Origin: Pseudomonas sp. UMAB-08
GTDB lineage: Bacteria > Pseudomonadota > Gammaproteobacteria > Pseudomonadales > Pseudomonadaceae
Direction: 5' to 3'
Length of the DNA: 64,000 bases
NCBI RefSeq assembly: GCF_900095225.1
Contig: NZ_LT607417.1
Location: forward strand, 107,540 to 171,539
The position numbers and the translations under genes were made by a program. The notes under the pieces are model-generated. The model was not told the DNA's origin, did not search any database, and saw nothing but the letters and a program-made list of their open reading frames with translations. Shown here one piece after another: positions 9,267 to 18,426 of this stretch (positions are counted from its first letter, which is position 1; each line of letters starts with the position of its first letter).

Positions 9267-10034
9267 TTAACTCCCGCTAAACCAGTTGTAGCCCTGGTCT
9301 TCCCAATACCCGCCCGGGTAGTCATTAGTCACGAACAGTTCGACGATGTGCTTGGGGTTCTTGAACCCCAGCTTGGTTGGCACCCGCACACGCAACGGAT
9401 AACCGTAATCCGGTGGCAGTGCTACTTGGCCGAAATCCAGCGCCAGCAAGGTTTGTGGATGCAGCGCGGTCGGCATGTCCAGGCTTGAGTAGTATTTGTC
9501 CGCACATTTAAACCCGACGAATTTTGCCGTGGTGTCCGCGCCAATGTGTTCCAGAAACGTGCGCAAAGGGACCCCGCCCCATTGGCCAATCGCGCTCCAG
9601 CCCTCGACGCAGATCAGCCGCGTGATGTCGGTGCGTTGTGGCAGCGTGCGCAAATTCTCCAGGGTCCAGGGTTGCTTGTCCCGCACCCGCCCGGAAACCC
9701 CCAGGCGATAAGTGGAAAGATCGACCTCGGGCACGTTGTATTCGGGGTAGAACGCATTGAACGGGAACGGATGGGTGACCTTTGCCAGATCGTAGGTCGG
9801 CGCCAGACGTTGACCGCTGAACAGCCAGGCCTGAACCCGGTCGTTCCAGCGCGACATGGCCCACAACGTTTTGTCCACAGCATCGTCACTCTCCAGGTTG
9901 CAGCCGGTGAGCATCGACATGGCGCCAATCGTCAACCCGGCGCGCAGAAACGAGCGCCGTTGAATATTGATCAGTTGGGTCTGCTGCGCCGGTTCCAGGC
10001 GCAAGCGGGGTGGCCGCTGCTTGGGTTCAGTCAT
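9267..10034 (-). CDS. Tat-exported molybdopterin oxidoreductase (MsrP/sulfite-oxidase fold)
   Basis: A 255-residue protein with an N-terminal Tat motif RRSFLRAGLTIG (about residues 28-39). TGC follows it and could be a lipobox. The molybdenum-ligating cysteine is in RLICVEGWSAIGQWGG, the signature of the sulfite-oxidase/MsrP fold. It would reduce or oxidise a periplasmic substrate using electrons passed by the adjacent b-type cytochrome. The ATG at 10034 follows GGGAGAACTCC and overlaps the cytochrome stop by 8 bases. MsrP repairs oxidised methionine; whether this protein does so is inference. Confidence 0.85.
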   Translation of the reverse strand: MTEPKQRPPRLRLEPAQQTQLINIQRRSFLRAGLTIGAMSMLTGCNLESDDAVDKTLWAMSRWNDRVQAWLFSGQRLAPTYDLAKVTHPFPFNAFYPEYNVPEVDLSTYRLGVSGRVRDKQPWTLENLRTLPQRTDITRLICVEGWSAIGQWGGVPLRTFLEHIGADTTAKFVGFKCADKYYSSLDMPTALHPQTLLALDFGQVALPPDYGYPLRVRVPTKLGFKNPKHIVELFVTNDYPGGYWEDQGYNWFSGS

Positions 10035-10635
10035 TGGAGTTCTCCCGAGTGCCACCGGTAATCATCGGCACAAATGTACGTGGCACCAGCAGCACCAACA
10101 CCAAATGGACGACGACGAACGCACCGATCCCGGCCATGGCGCCAAAATGCACAAAACGAGCGAAGTCGTACCCGCCCAGCAAGCTGCACAGCACCTGCAA
10201 CTGGACCGGCTTCCAGATCGACAGCCCGGACAAGACCACCAGCACGCCCAGCGCCAATACCAGCCAATACGACAACCGTTGCACGGCGTTGTAGCGCCCC
10301 TGTTGGTGAGCCAGACGAAAGCGCAAGGCATCCCCCAGATCACGTCTCACGGCGCTGACTGAAATCGGTAACAAATCGCGCTTGAAGTGCTGACTGAACA
10401 CGCCGTACAGCACGTAAGCCAGACCGTTGAACACCAACAGCCACATCAGCGCCAGATGCCAGGCGATGGAGCCACCGAGCCAACCCCCAAGCGTTATCTC
10501 GCGGGGGAAGCGGAAAGAGAATAAAGGTGAAGCGTTGTAAATGCCCCAGCCGCTCATGAACATGCCAACCATGCCCAGCGCGTTGAGCCAATGCGTAAGC
10601 CGCACCGGCCAGGGGTGGATACGTCGAGTGCTCAT
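10027..10635 (-). CDS. Cytochrome b561/b6-type membrane subunit
   Basis: A 202-residue membrane protein with four hydrophobic helices. Histidines that can hold b haems occur at RLTHWLNA (helix 1), AWHLALMW (helix 2), RFVHFGAM and VVVHLVLV (last helices). It is the likely quinol-side electron donor for the molybdoprotein whose start overlaps its stop. It belongs to the cytochrome b/b6 domain family and is not obviously a MsrQ homologue. It follows the periplasmic protein gene by 42 bases in the same operon. Confidence 0.85.
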   Translation of the reverse strand: MSTRRIHPWPVRLTHWLNALGMVGMFMSGWGIYNASPLFSFRFPREITLGGWLGGSIAWHLALMWLLVFNGLAYVLYGVFSQHFKRDLLPISVSAVRRDLGDALRFRLAHQQGRYNAVQRLSYWLVLALGVLVVLSGLSIWKPVQLQVLCSLLGGYDFARFVHFGAMAGIGAFVVVHLVLVLLVPRTFVPMITGGTRENSND

Positions 10636-10677
10636 GGCGGTCTCCTGCGGTGTCTGATCCGACGCCCTCGCTCTGCA

Positions 10678-11283
10678 TTACATCGGCGGTGTGAAACCAT
10701 CTTTGCCCACTGCAATGCCGCGCGCGGATTTACCGTCATCGGCCGGGAACAGAACGATCTTGGCACCGGCTTTCAGTGCGCTGCGCTCGCCAGGTTGAAC
10801 GTAGGCGATAGGCACGTCTTCGGGTACGACCAGTTGTTTTTCGCCGCCCTTATAGAGCACGGTCAAGGTGCGACCATTGGTTTTTGCCAGCGTGCCAACC
10901 GTGCCGTTGGTCATGGTACCGGTACTGCCGTCGGCATTTTCCCAACCGTAGTGGCCTTCACCGCTGCCTTTGAGGCTAGCTTCGAATACGGTAACTTCCA
11001 ATGCTTTCAACGTGCCGTCAGCCTGCGGCGTGGCCGCCGAACCGATAAAGCTGTCAGCCTTGATCGAATCCAGACTGGTTTTGGAAATCGAGCGGATCGC
11101 GGTCTTGTCGGTCAGGCCGATGCTCTGATGCTGGCCCGCACGGTTGGTGAAATTCAACGTATCAGCCTGGACGCTGTCGACAGTGCCGCGCATGGGCTTG
11201 ACCACTGGCATGTCGGCGGCCTGGGTCATGACTGCGGCGCTGAGCAGAAGCAAGCCGAACGTGGTGGACAGTGCATTCTTCAT
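10678..11283 (-). CDS. Periplasmic protein of unknown function
   Basis: A 201-residue protein with a signal peptide (MKNALSTTFGLLLLSAAVMT, cleaved after QAA). The mature part is rich in beta-type segments (GTVDSVQADTLNFTNRAGQ; GRTLTVLYKGGEKQLVVPED) that suggest repeated small OB-like strands. I do not recognise a catalytic motif. It is first in the operon with the cytochrome b and the molybdoprotein and divergent from a two-component system, so it may bind the substrate or a metal for that redox system. The frame extends to 11343, but the signal peptide fixes the start at 11283. Confidence 0.75.
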   Translation of the reverse strand: MKNALSTTFGLLLLSAAVMTQAADMPVVKPMRGTVDSVQADTLNFTNRAGQHQSIGLTDKTAIRSISKTSLDSIKADSFIGSAATPQADGTLKALEVTVFEASLKGSGEGHYGWENADGSTGTMTNGTVGTLAKTNGRTLTVLYKGGEKQLVVPEDVPIAYVQPGERSALKAGAKIVLFPADDGKSARGIAVGKDGFTPPM

Positions 11284-11347
11284 GTCGATACCTGGTTGAG
11301 TGAGTTCGCAGCCATCATCACCCCTGAACCCGCACGGCAGCATGACC

Positions 11348-11403
11348 GCCGAATGACATTTTTGTCATTCGGCGCAGGTCGATCGCGCATGACAAAAATG
11401 TCA
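11348..11403. promoter_or_regulatory. Twin TGACA-N4-TGTCA operators
   Basis: Two 14-bp dyads of the form TGACA-N4-TGTCA lie at 11354-11367 (spacer TTTT, extended to perfect 11-bp arms GCCGAATGACA over 11348-11373) and 11390-11403 (spacer AAAA), 36 bp centre to centre. They sit in the gap between the divergent redox operon and the regulator/kinase genes. Their form is that of CopR/CusR/HprR-type response-regulator sites, so the adjacent regulator is the likely ligand. Confidence 0.75.
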
Positions 11404-11498
11404 CCAACACCCGCATGGCACTTGGTTAAACTCCAACCCTGCCCAACGCTCCTCGTTGGAAACGCTCCAGCCTGTGTGAAGAACGTGGAGACCCAACG

Positions 11499-12194
11499 GT
11501 GCATATCCTGCTCATCGAAGACGACACCAAGACCGGCGAGTACCTGAAAAAGGGCCTCGGCGAGTCGGGTTATAAAGTCGACTGGACCCAACACGGCACC
11601 GATGGCCTGCACATGGCCCTCGAACAGCGCTATGACTTGATCGTGCTCGATGTGATGCTGCCAGGCATCGATGGCTGGCAGATTATCGAAGTGCTGCGCG
11701 CCAAACAGGATGTGCCGGTGCTGTTCCTCACCGCGCGCGATCAATTGCAGGATCGCATTCGTGGCCTGGAGCTGGGCGCCGACGACTATCTGGTAAAACC
11801 GTTTTCCTTCACCGAGCTGCTGCTGCGCATCCGCACCGTGCTGCGTCGGGGCGTGGTCCGCGAACCGGATCATTTCCATGTCGCCGATCTGGAGCTGGAC
11901 CTGCTGCGACGCAGGGTGACTCGCCAGCAACAGGTGATCGTCCTGACCAACAAGGAATTCGCGCTGTTGCATCTGCTGCTGCGCCGCGAAGGCGATGTGC
12001 TGTCCAGGGCACAGATCGCCTCGGAGGTCTGGGACATGAACTTCGACAGCGACACCAACGTGGTCGATGTCGCGATCAAACGTCTGCGCAGCAAGATCGA
12101 CCTGCCCTACCCGGTCAAACTCATCCATACCGTGCGCGGCATCGGTTACGTCTGCGAGGTGCGGCCATGCGGTCCCGACGCCAACCATCCCTGA
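11499..12194 (+). CDS. OmpR-family response regulator (CusR/CopR/HprR-like)
   Basis: A 231-residue regulator beginning with GTG (MHILLIEDD) after GTGGAGACC. The receiver domain has the acidic pair ED at 8-10, phospho-acceptor Asp51 in [10 protein letters not shown] and Lys in DDYLVKPF; the C-terminal half (about 125-220) is a winged-helix DNA-binding domain. It overlaps the kinase gene by 28 bases. Twin dyads upstream are probably its own operators, controlling itself and the divergent periplasmic/cytochrome/molybdoprotein operon. Confidence 0.9.
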   Translation: MHILLIEDDTKTGEYLKKGLGESGYKVDWTQHGTDGLHMALEQRYDLIVLDVMLPGIDGWQIIEVLRAKQDVPVLFLTARDQLQDRIRGLELGADDYLVKPFSFTELLLRIRTVLRRGVVREPDHFHVADLELDLLRRRVTRQQQVIVLTNKEFALLHLLLRREGDVLSRAQIASEVWDMNFDSDTNVVDVAIKRLRSKIDLPYPVKLIHTVRGIGYVCEVRPCGPDANHP

Positions 12195-13570
12195 CCCTGC
12201 GCACCACACTCGCGTTCGCCCTGGTGGCGATGCTCACCGTGGCTGGCGCCGGCCTGTATCTTTACGTATCGATAGAACGGACCGTGATGCAGCGCAGCGA
12301 CCATGCCGTGCTGGCCCGGCTCGATCATTTTCGCAAACTGCTGCGCTACGACCTGACCCTGGACAAACTTGAGAGCAGTCCGCAACTGTTCGAAAACATG
12401 CTCGACAGCGAAGAAGACATTTTCATCATCGGTGAACCGGGCAAACCCCCCGTGATTTCGGTCAATCCGTCGCACGCGCCGCTGCCACAGGTGCCGGTGG
12501 TCGGTCAGGATCAAGCCCTCAGCGACGCCGACCTGCGCAGCGGGATGAGCCTGGAAGGCGTGCCCTTGCGCGCCGCGTCCGTGCAGGCGCTGTCGGGCAA
12601 CACCGAGGTGCACCTGCTGGCCGCCCATGTGATGGTCAAGGAAATGGCCATGCTCGCCAGCTTCAGGCAGCGCATCTACGTGGCCATGACCCTGGCTTTC
12701 GTCATCGCCGCACTGCTCGGTTATCTGTTGTTGCGCCGTGGTTTACGCCCGTTGCGGCGAATGGCGGCACACGCGGCCGACATCACCCCGGCGACGCTCG
12801 ACAGCCACAGAGGCCGCCGTCTGGACAGCCACGACACACCCGTGGAACTGCATCAACTCAGCGACGCTTTCAACGCCATGCTTGATCGCCTGGCCGACGG
12901 TTATCAGCGGCTGATGCAGTTTTCCGCAGACCTGGCCCATGAGATTCGCACACCTGTTGGCTCACTGATGGGGCATTGTCAGGTTGCATTACGCCAGGCC
13001 CGCAGCGTGGATGAATATCAGGCGTTGCTGGCCTCGAATCTGGAGGAACTGGAACGGATTTCCCGACTGGTCGAAAGCATCCTGTTCCTCGCCCGGGCTG
13101 ATGAAGCGCAAGCCGTGCTCGAACGTCAGCCGCTGGATCTGGAGGACGAACTGCAACGCGTCGCCGGCTATTTCGAAGGGTTGGCAGAAGAGCGTCAATT
13201 GCACATCCAGACCTCCGGCGGCGGGACCTTGAACGCTGACCCGATCCTTCTGCGGCGGGCGTTGAGCAATCTGGTGGCCAATGCCATTCGGTACGCCGAT
13301 GCGGGCAGCGAGATTCTGGTGCACGTCGACAGCCACGATGGCGAATGGCTGATCCAGGTGGAGAATCAGGGCCCGGTGCTGGCGCCCGCGGCCTTGACCC
13401 GGTTGTTCGACCGCTTCTACCGCGGCGACGCTTCACGCCATCAACGCTCCGACTCCAATGGCCTGGGGTTAGCCATTGTCGCCGCGATCATGCATTTGCA
13501 TGGTGGACGCGTCACCGTCGCGCAACCGGTTGCCGCCCGGATTCGGTTTACCCTGGTCTTTCCGGCTTGA
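12167..13570 (+). CDS. Sensor histidine kinase, heavy-metal/HprS-like
   Basis: A 467-residue membrane kinase. TM1 (about 10-32) and TM2 (about 168-188) enclose a periplasmic sensor domain; a HAMP segment follows, then the phospho-acceptor in [12 protein letters not shown] (His258), the N box [10 protein letters not shown] and the G box [11 protein letters not shown]. It belongs to the group sensing copper, other metals or oxidants. Pairing with the upstream regulator and the divergent molybdoprotein operon suggests a signal of periplasmic oxidative or metal stress; the sequence does not decide which. Confidence 0.9.
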   Translation: MRSRRQPSLTLRTTLAFALVAMLTVAGAGLYLYVSIERTVMQRSDHAVLARLDHFRKLLRYDLTLDKLESSPQLFENMLDSEEDIFIIGEPGKPPVISVNPSHAPLPQVPVVGQDQALSDADLRSGMSLEGVPLRAASVQALSGNTEVHLLAAHVMVKEMAMLASFRQRIYVAMTLAFVIAALLGYLLLRRGLRPLRRMAAHAADITPATLDSHRGRRLDSHDTPVELHQLSDAFNAMLDRLADGYQRLMQFSADLAHEIRTPVGSLMGHCQVALRQARSVDEYQALLASNLEELERISRLVESILFLARADEAQAVLERQPLDLEDELQRVAGYFEGLAEERQLHIQTSGGGTLNADPILLRRALSNLVANAIRYADAGSEILVHVDSHDGEWLIQVENQGPVLAPAALTRLFDRFYRGDASRHQRSDSNGLGLAIVAAIMHLHGGRVTVAQPVAARIRFTLVFPA

Positions 13571-13576
13571 CCCTAC

Positions 13577-14245
13577 TCAAGCCTTCTTGTCATGGGCAAT
13601 CGTCAGTTTGTAGAACGTCGCCGCGCCGCCTTCGGTGGTGTAGCCCGTGTTGTCCTGAATGTAGACGCCTGCCTTGAAGTACAAAAGCCGGGTGCTCCAG
13701 GATGAATCGAGGGCTGCGGTCCAGGCGTGATCGAATGCGTTGACGGTCAGGTTGCCGTTGGGCGTCAGGTGAATGGTGTAGGTGAAGCGCTGATTCATCG
13801 GCACTTGCTCGGCAATGATGATGACCTCAGGCTCCACGCCGGGTGCGCGCCGAAACTTGACGACAATGTTGCCGGTCTTGAGCTTTTCCTTGTACTGGTA
13901 TTCGAGCTTGAGCAGCGGCTCTGCGCTCTGGTAACAGTGAATCTGACCAATCACGATTTTGCCCGTCGAGGGCACCTGACTCACCAACAGCGCCGCACGC
14001 AGGACGTTGTCTGCCTGGGGAAATTTCCAGTTACTGACGCTGCCATCGGCCTTGGTCTCGCGCAGTTCTGTCCGGGGATATATCGCATTTTCGGTTTTGG
14101 AGCCGGTCACCGGCGCCCAAAAGAACAAAGTGTCCCCCGAGCGGAAGTAACCATCCTGATAACCACCCACCAGTGTCGGCGTATCGACGGTGACGGCGGG
14201 AGGACCGACAGGGACGGAGAGGTTCCAGGTGGCGAGATCGATCAT
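13577..14245 (-). CDS. Alginate lyase, polysaccharide lyase family 7
   Basis: A 222-residue beta-jelly-roll lyase. The family-7 catalytic signatures are visible: RTELRE near residue 68, QIH in IVIGQIHCYQ, and YFKAGVYIQ near the C-terminus. It cleaves alginate by beta-elimination. The frame opens at a TTG at 14308, but the ATG at 14245 (MIDLATWNLSVPVG) matches the usual N-terminus of short Pseudomonas PL7 enzymes and has GAG upstream. No signal peptide is seen. It is convergent with the kinase gene, with only six bases between them. Confidence 0.85.
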   Translation of the reverse strand: MIDLATWNLSVPVGPPAVTVDTPTLVGGYQDGYFRSGDTLFFWAPVTGSKTENAIYPRTELRETKADGSVSNWKFPQADNVLRAALLVSQVPSTGKIVIGQIHCYQSAEPLLKLEYQYKEKLKTGNIVVKFRRAPGVEPEVIIIAEQVPMNQRFTYTIHLTPNGNLTVNAFDHAWTAALDSSWSTRLLYFKAGVYIQDNTGYTTEGGAATFYKLTIAHDKKA

Positions 14246-14740
14246 TTTCAACTCGGAGGGGTGCGGCTTGCGCACCAGCAAGGACGGATCGTTAAAGGTG
14301 GTGTGCAACCACCCAGCGGTGTTGTCCTTGCTATCGGCTGAATCAATGATTGGTGAAACTCAATCGCCAGCCTAATGACGTCAATAAACAGGCGATCCAC
14401 TGCAAGGCCACTATTAAGGCATCATTTGATGGCGACATCAGGATGAATCAAAGGTTCACCACAGCCTGCATTAATAAAGGACCGAGGTCCGAAACCCTGT
14501 GTCATTTTTTTGAATGAGCGCGTGACAAAGGCGCCCAATACCGTTTTTTATTACCGACAAGCGGTAGTCATTTACTCAGAATCCACTGCTCTTTTTGCCA
14601 GAGCAAAGCTCTGGACCGGGCATCTTGCGCATGAATGGGGATGATCACAACGTCACTGAGGTGGGTGCCCACGCACGTCAGCCGTGTGTGACTGCCTGAA
14701 CATGCAAGATGACGGTTGACGGCACAGCAACAGTGTTACA
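14246..14740. other. Intergenic stretch without a gene
   Basis: About 500 bases between the alginate lyase and the MarR regulator. I see no reading frame with believable codon use and no RNA gene. Moderately AT-rich; it must hold the promoters of both divergent units. Confidence 0.5.
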
Positions 14741-14764
14741 AACTATTTATAGTTAGCAAGCTAA
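14741..14764. promoter_or_regulatory. Overlapping dyads, likely MarR operator
   Basis: Two AT-rich dyads overlap: AACTA-TTTA-TAGTT (14741-14754) and TTAGC-AA-GCTAA (14753-14764). They lie 36 bases before the MarR start codon, and AACTATTA recurs at 14779. This is the usual place and form of a MarR-family autorepression site. Confidence 0.55.
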
Positions 14765-14799
14765 TAATGTGACTTCAAACTATTATCACTGGCAACGCC

Positions 14800-15252
14800 A
14801 TGACTCTCGATATTCTCCAAATGAGCATCAGCCGCGGCATCGTGGCAGCGTCCCGTCACTGGCGGCGCATCTGTCACACGACGCTCGTCGACTACGGCAT
14901 CTCAGAAGCGTGCGCGATGCCTTTGCTGATGATTCTGCGCTTGGGTGACGGTGTGCGCCAAGTGACGGTGGCCCAGGCCGCAGGGATGGAAAGTCCTTCG
15001 CTGGTGCGCTTGCTCGATCAACTATGTGCAGCTGGCGTGGTCTGCCGCACCGAGGACCCCACTGACCGTCGTGCCAAATCCTTGAGCTTGACCGAGAAGG
15101 GCCGCGAGCTGGCGTTGTCGATTGAAAATGAATTGCTTCGTCTGCGCAGGGACGTGCTCAAAAATGTCGACATCGCAGATCTCGAAGCCACCCTGCGGGT
15201 GCTGAAAGCATTTGAAGATGCGGGCCATCACAACACGGTGTGGGCATCTTGA
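14800..15252 (+). CDS. MarR-family transcriptional regulator
   Basis: A 150-residue winged-helix repressor. The MarR core is seen in VTVAQAAGMESPSLVRLLDQ (recognition helix) followed by the wing with RTEDPTDRRAKSLSLTEKG, where the DRR motif is a family hallmark. Its end overlaps the start of the FUSC pump gene at 15240, so it is co-transcribed with the efflux genes it likely represses. Aromatic acids or phenolic compounds are typical inducers of such systems. Confidence 0.9.
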   Translation: MTLDILQMSISRGIVAASRHWRRICHTTLVDYGISEACAMPLLMILRLGDGVRQVTVAQAAGMESPSLVRLLDQLCAAGVVCRTEDPTDRRAKSLSLTEKGRELALSIENELLRLRRDVLKNVDIADLEATLRVLKAFEDAGHHNTVWAS

Positions 15253-17333
15253 GCGGTTTTTTTACCGGCGTACCGCCAGCACGTGCCTGGTTCTATGGCG
15301 TGCGTACCTTCGCCGCCTCAATGATCGCGCTGTATATCGCATTGATCATGGAAATGCCTCGGCCTTATTGGGCCATGGCGACGGTCTATATCGTTTCCAG
15401 CCCCTTTGTTGGCCCGACCAGTTCCAAGGCGCTCTACCGGGCGCTTGGAACCTTTGTCGGCGCGGCGGCGGCGGTTTTTTTCGTACCCTTGTTCGTGCAG
15501 ACCCCGTTTTTACTGGCCATCGTGATCGCCCTCTGGACCGGGACCTTGCTGTTCCTCTCGCTGCACTTGCGCACGGCCAACAGTTACGCACTGATGCTCG
15601 CGGGCTACACCCTGCCACTGATTGCCTTTCCGGTTGTGGATAACCCGCTGGCGGTGTTCGACATCGCGGTTTCACGCACTGAGGAGATTTTCCTCGGGAT
15701 CGTCTGTGCCGCCGTGGTGGGCGGCATGTTCTGGCCGCGCCGACTGGCTCCGGTGATGCTGGGTGCGGCTGGCAACTGGTTTACCGACGCCACCGCTTAC
15801 AGTGAGCTTTTTTTGGCGCGCACTCAGGCCCCGGAAGACATTGGCCGCCTTCGCACCTCGATGGTTGCTACGTTCAATACGCTGGAACTGATGATCGGTC
15901 AGTTGCCTCACGAAGGTGCGCGACCTCAGACAATGCGCAACAGTAAAGAACTGCGCGGACGGATGATTCACCTGTTGCCCGTTGTCGATGCACTCAACGA
16001 CGCCCTTTTGGCTCTGGAAAAACGCACCCCCGAACAGGCCGAACGCCTGGCGCCGCTGCTGGCAGAGACCTGCGCCTGGTTGCACAGCACCCGCGAGGGC
16101 GCGCCGGTCGAACATTGGCAGGCGCTGCGCGATCATCTGGAGCGCTTGCAACCCAGCTCGGCGCAGCTGGATGATCGGCATCAATTGCTACTGTCCAACG
16201 CCCTCTACCGACTCGGCGAATGGATCGACCTGTGGCAGGACTGCCGCAGCCTGCAACATGCGTTGCGCACTGACGACCAATCCTCGTGGCGCGCGGTCTA
16301 TCGACACTGGCGTCTGGGCCGGCTGACGCCGTTTTTTGATCGCGGGTTGATGCTGTATTCCGTGTTTTCCAGCGTCACCGCAATCATCGTCGCGTCAACG
16401 TTGTGGATTCTATTGGGCTGGACCGATGGCGGCAGCGCGGTGATTCTGGCTGCTGTGGCGTGCAGCTTCTTCGCCGCCATGGACGACCCCGCACCGCAGA
16501 TCTATCGCTTCTTTTTCTGGACAGCGATGTCGGTGCTGTTCGCCAGTCTCTATCTGTTCCTGGTGCTGCCCAACCTGCATGACTTCCCGATGCTGGTGCT
16601 GGCCTTTGCCATCCCCTTTATCGTCATCGGCACCTTGACCGTGCAGCCGCGTTTCTACCTGGGGACCCTGCTGACCATCGTCAATACGTCCTCATTCATC
16701 AGTATTCAAGGCGCCTACGACGCCGACTTCCTGGCCTTCGTCAACACCAACCTGGCGGGGCCGGTGGGGCTGTTATTCGCGTTTGTCTGGACCCTGGTGG
16801 TACGCCCTTTCGGCGTTGAATTAGCCGCCAAGCGCCTGACCCGTTTCAGTTGGCGCGACATTGTCACCCTGAGCCAGCCGGCGACACTGGCCGAGCATCG
16901 ACGCATGGGCGTGCAGATGCTCGACCGCCTGATGCAGCATTTACCGCGTCTGACCATCACCGCTCAAGACACCGGGGTTGCCCTGCGTGAACTGCAGGTC
17001 GCCCTCAACTTGCTGGATTTGCAGGCGTATATCCATCGGGTACACGCGGTGCCCCAAACGCTGCTACAACAAGTGATTGATGAGGTCGGCGTTTATTTTC
17101 AGGCCTGTCTCAAAGCCCACCAACGCTTGCCCGCGCCCAAAGGTCTGTTGATGACCATGGACCGCGCGCGGCGCTCGTTGACCGCGCAATGGATGGACGA
17201 CGATCCAACCCGCACCCACCTCCTGCATGCGTTGAGCGGTCTGCGCCTGGCGCTGCTGCCTGGCGTCGAAATCGTGGCCGCAGGTAAAACCGAAGAACAA
17301 CCGCCCTATGGCATCGACGGAGCGCCTTTATGA
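15240..17333 (+). CDS. FUSC/AaeB-family efflux inner-membrane protein
   Basis: A 697-residue protein starting with GTG at 15240, inside the end of marR. Two blocks of about five to six membrane helices (residues about 20-165 and 365-510) are each followed by a cytoplasmic helical domain, the layout of the FUSC/AaeB family (p-hydroxybenzoate and other aromatic acid efflux). It is followed with a 4-base overlap by DUF1656, HlyD and outer-membrane factor genes, giving a complete trans-envelope pump. Confidence 0.88.
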   Translation: MGILSGFFTGVPPARAWFYGVRTFAASMIALYIALIMEMPRPYWAMATVYIVSSPFVGPTSSKALYRALGTFVGAAAAVFFVPLFVQTPFLLAIVIALWTGTLLFLSLHLRTANSYALMLAGYTLPLIAFPVVDNPLAVFDIAVSRTEEIFLGIVCAAVVGGMFWPRRLAPVMLGAAGNWFTDATAYSELFLARTQAPEDIGRLRTSMVATFNTLELMIGQLPHEGARPQTMRNSKELRGRMIHLLPVVDALNDALLALEKRTPEQAERLAPLLAETCAWLHSTREGAPVEHWQALRDHLERLQPSSAQLDDRHQLLLSNALYRLGEWIDLWQDCRSLQHALRTDDQSSWRAVYRHWRLGRLTPFFDRGLMLYSVFSSVTAIIVASTLWILLGWTDGGSAVILAAVACSFFAAMDDPAPQIYRFFFWTAMSVLFASLYLFLVLPNLHDFPMLVLAFAIPFIVIGTLTVQPRFYLGTLLTIVNTSSFISIQGAYDADFLAFVNTNLAGPVGLLFAFVWTLVVRPFGVELAAKRLTRFSWRDIVTLSQPATLAEHRRMGVQMLDRLMQHLPRLTITAQDTGVALRELQVALNLLDLQAYIHRVHAVPQTLLQQVIDEVGVYFQACLKAHQRLPAPKGLLMTMDRARRSLTAQWMDDDPTRTHLLHALSGLRLALLPGVEIVAAGKTEEQPPYGIDGAPL

Positions 17334-17539
17334 TCGGTGATCTGGATATCAGCGGGGTGATCGTGCCCACGCTGATGGTACTGATGGGCATCACGTATTT
17401 GCTTTATCTAGTGGTGCACGCACTGCTGACACGCGCCCACTTCTATCGCCTGGTCTGGCACCGGGCATTGTTCAACGTAGGTCTATACGCCGTGTTGCTC
17501 GGCGCTGTGGATACTCTCAGTCGATACCTGATGAAATGA
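17330..17539 (+). CDS. DUF1656 small membrane protein (AaeX-like)
   Basis: A 69-residue protein with two hydrophobic helices, starting MIGDLDISGVIVPTLMVLMG. This N-terminus and size are typical of DUF1656/AaeX proteins that always accompany FUSC pumps. It overlaps the FUSC gene and the HlyD gene by four bases each (ATGA). Its role in the pump is not established. Confidence 0.88.
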   Translation: MIGDLDISGVIVPTLMVLMGITYLLYLVVHALLTRAHFYRLVWHRALFNVGLYAVLLGAVDTLSRYLMK

Positions 17540-18426
17540 AAAAACCCTTACTGACATTGGGCCGAGTGGTCCTGACCCTGCTTATCGTGACCTTCGCCAC
17601 TGTCGTGGTCTGGCGCATGGTGATGTATTACATGTTTGCGCCCTGGACCCGCGACGGTCGTATTCGCGCCGACGTGGTGCAGATTGCGCCAGACGTTTCC
17701 GGCCTGATTCAGAAGGTCGAGGTGACCGACAACCAGGTGGTGACCAAGGGCCAGGTCCTGTTCACCATCGACCAGGACCGCTTTCGTCTGGCCCTGCGTC
17801 AGGCCAAGGCGACGGCGGCCGAACGCCAGGAAACCTATGAACAGGCCCGTCGTGAAAACAAACGCAACCGGGGCCTGGGCAATCTGGTCGCCCAGGAACA
17901 ACTGGAAGAAAGCCAGTCCCGCGAAACGCGTGCATTGTCGGCCTTGAGCGAGTCACAGGTTGCGGTCGATGCCGCACAACTGAACCTGGACCGCTCGGTG
18001 ATCCGCAGTCCGGTGGACGGTTACCTCAACGACCGCGCACCGCGTTCGCAGGAGTTCGTCACCGCTGGCCGTGCCGTTCTGTCGGTGGTCGACGGCACCT
18101 CGTTTCATATCGACGGCTATTTTGAAGAAACCAAGCTGTCTGGCATCCACATCGGCCAGGCTGTAGATATCCGTGTGATCGGTGATAGCGCACGCTTGCG
18201 CGGTCATGTGCAGAGCATCGTCGCCGCTATCGAAGACCGTGATCGCAGCAGCGGCACCAACCTGCTACCCAACGTCAACCCGGCGTTCAGCTGGGTGCGG
18301 CTGGCACAACGGATTCCCGTGCGAATCGCCTTCGACAGCGTGCCGGATGACTTTCGCATGATCGCCGGGCGCACCGCGACGGTGTCGATCATCGAGGACG
18401 CTCACCCTCAGGAGACCGCGCAATGA
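17536..18426 (+). CDS. HlyD-family periplasmic adaptor (AaeA-like)
   Basis: A 296-residue membrane-fusion protein. One N-terminal helix (about 8-32), the lipoyl half motif PDVSGLIQKVEVTDNQVVTK, a short coiled-coil hairpin (about 80-145), and the second lipoyl half ending at RSPVDGYLND. It joins the FUSC pump to the outer-membrane factor encoded next, whose start overlaps by four bases. Confidence 0.9.
   Translation: MKKPLLTLGRVVLTLLIVTFATVVVWRMVMYYMFAPWTRDGRIRADVVQIAPDVSGLIQKVEVTDNQVVTKGQVLFTIDQDRFRLALRQAKATAAERQETYEQARRENKRNRGLGNLVAQEQLEESQSRETRALSALSESQVAVDAAQLNLDRSVIRSPVDGYLNDRAPRSQEFVTAGRAVLSVVDGTSFHIDGYFEETKLSGIHIGQAVDIRVIGDSARLRGHVQSIVAAIEDRDRSSGTNLLPNVNPAFSWVRLAQRIPVRIAFDSVPDDFRMIAGRTATVSIIEDAHPQETAQ

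Noticed and set aside
9025..9270. Small 81-codon plus-strand gene
   Set aside because: Runs through REP-like repeats, with no ribosome-binding site and unnatural composition; it is repeat sequence rather than a gene.
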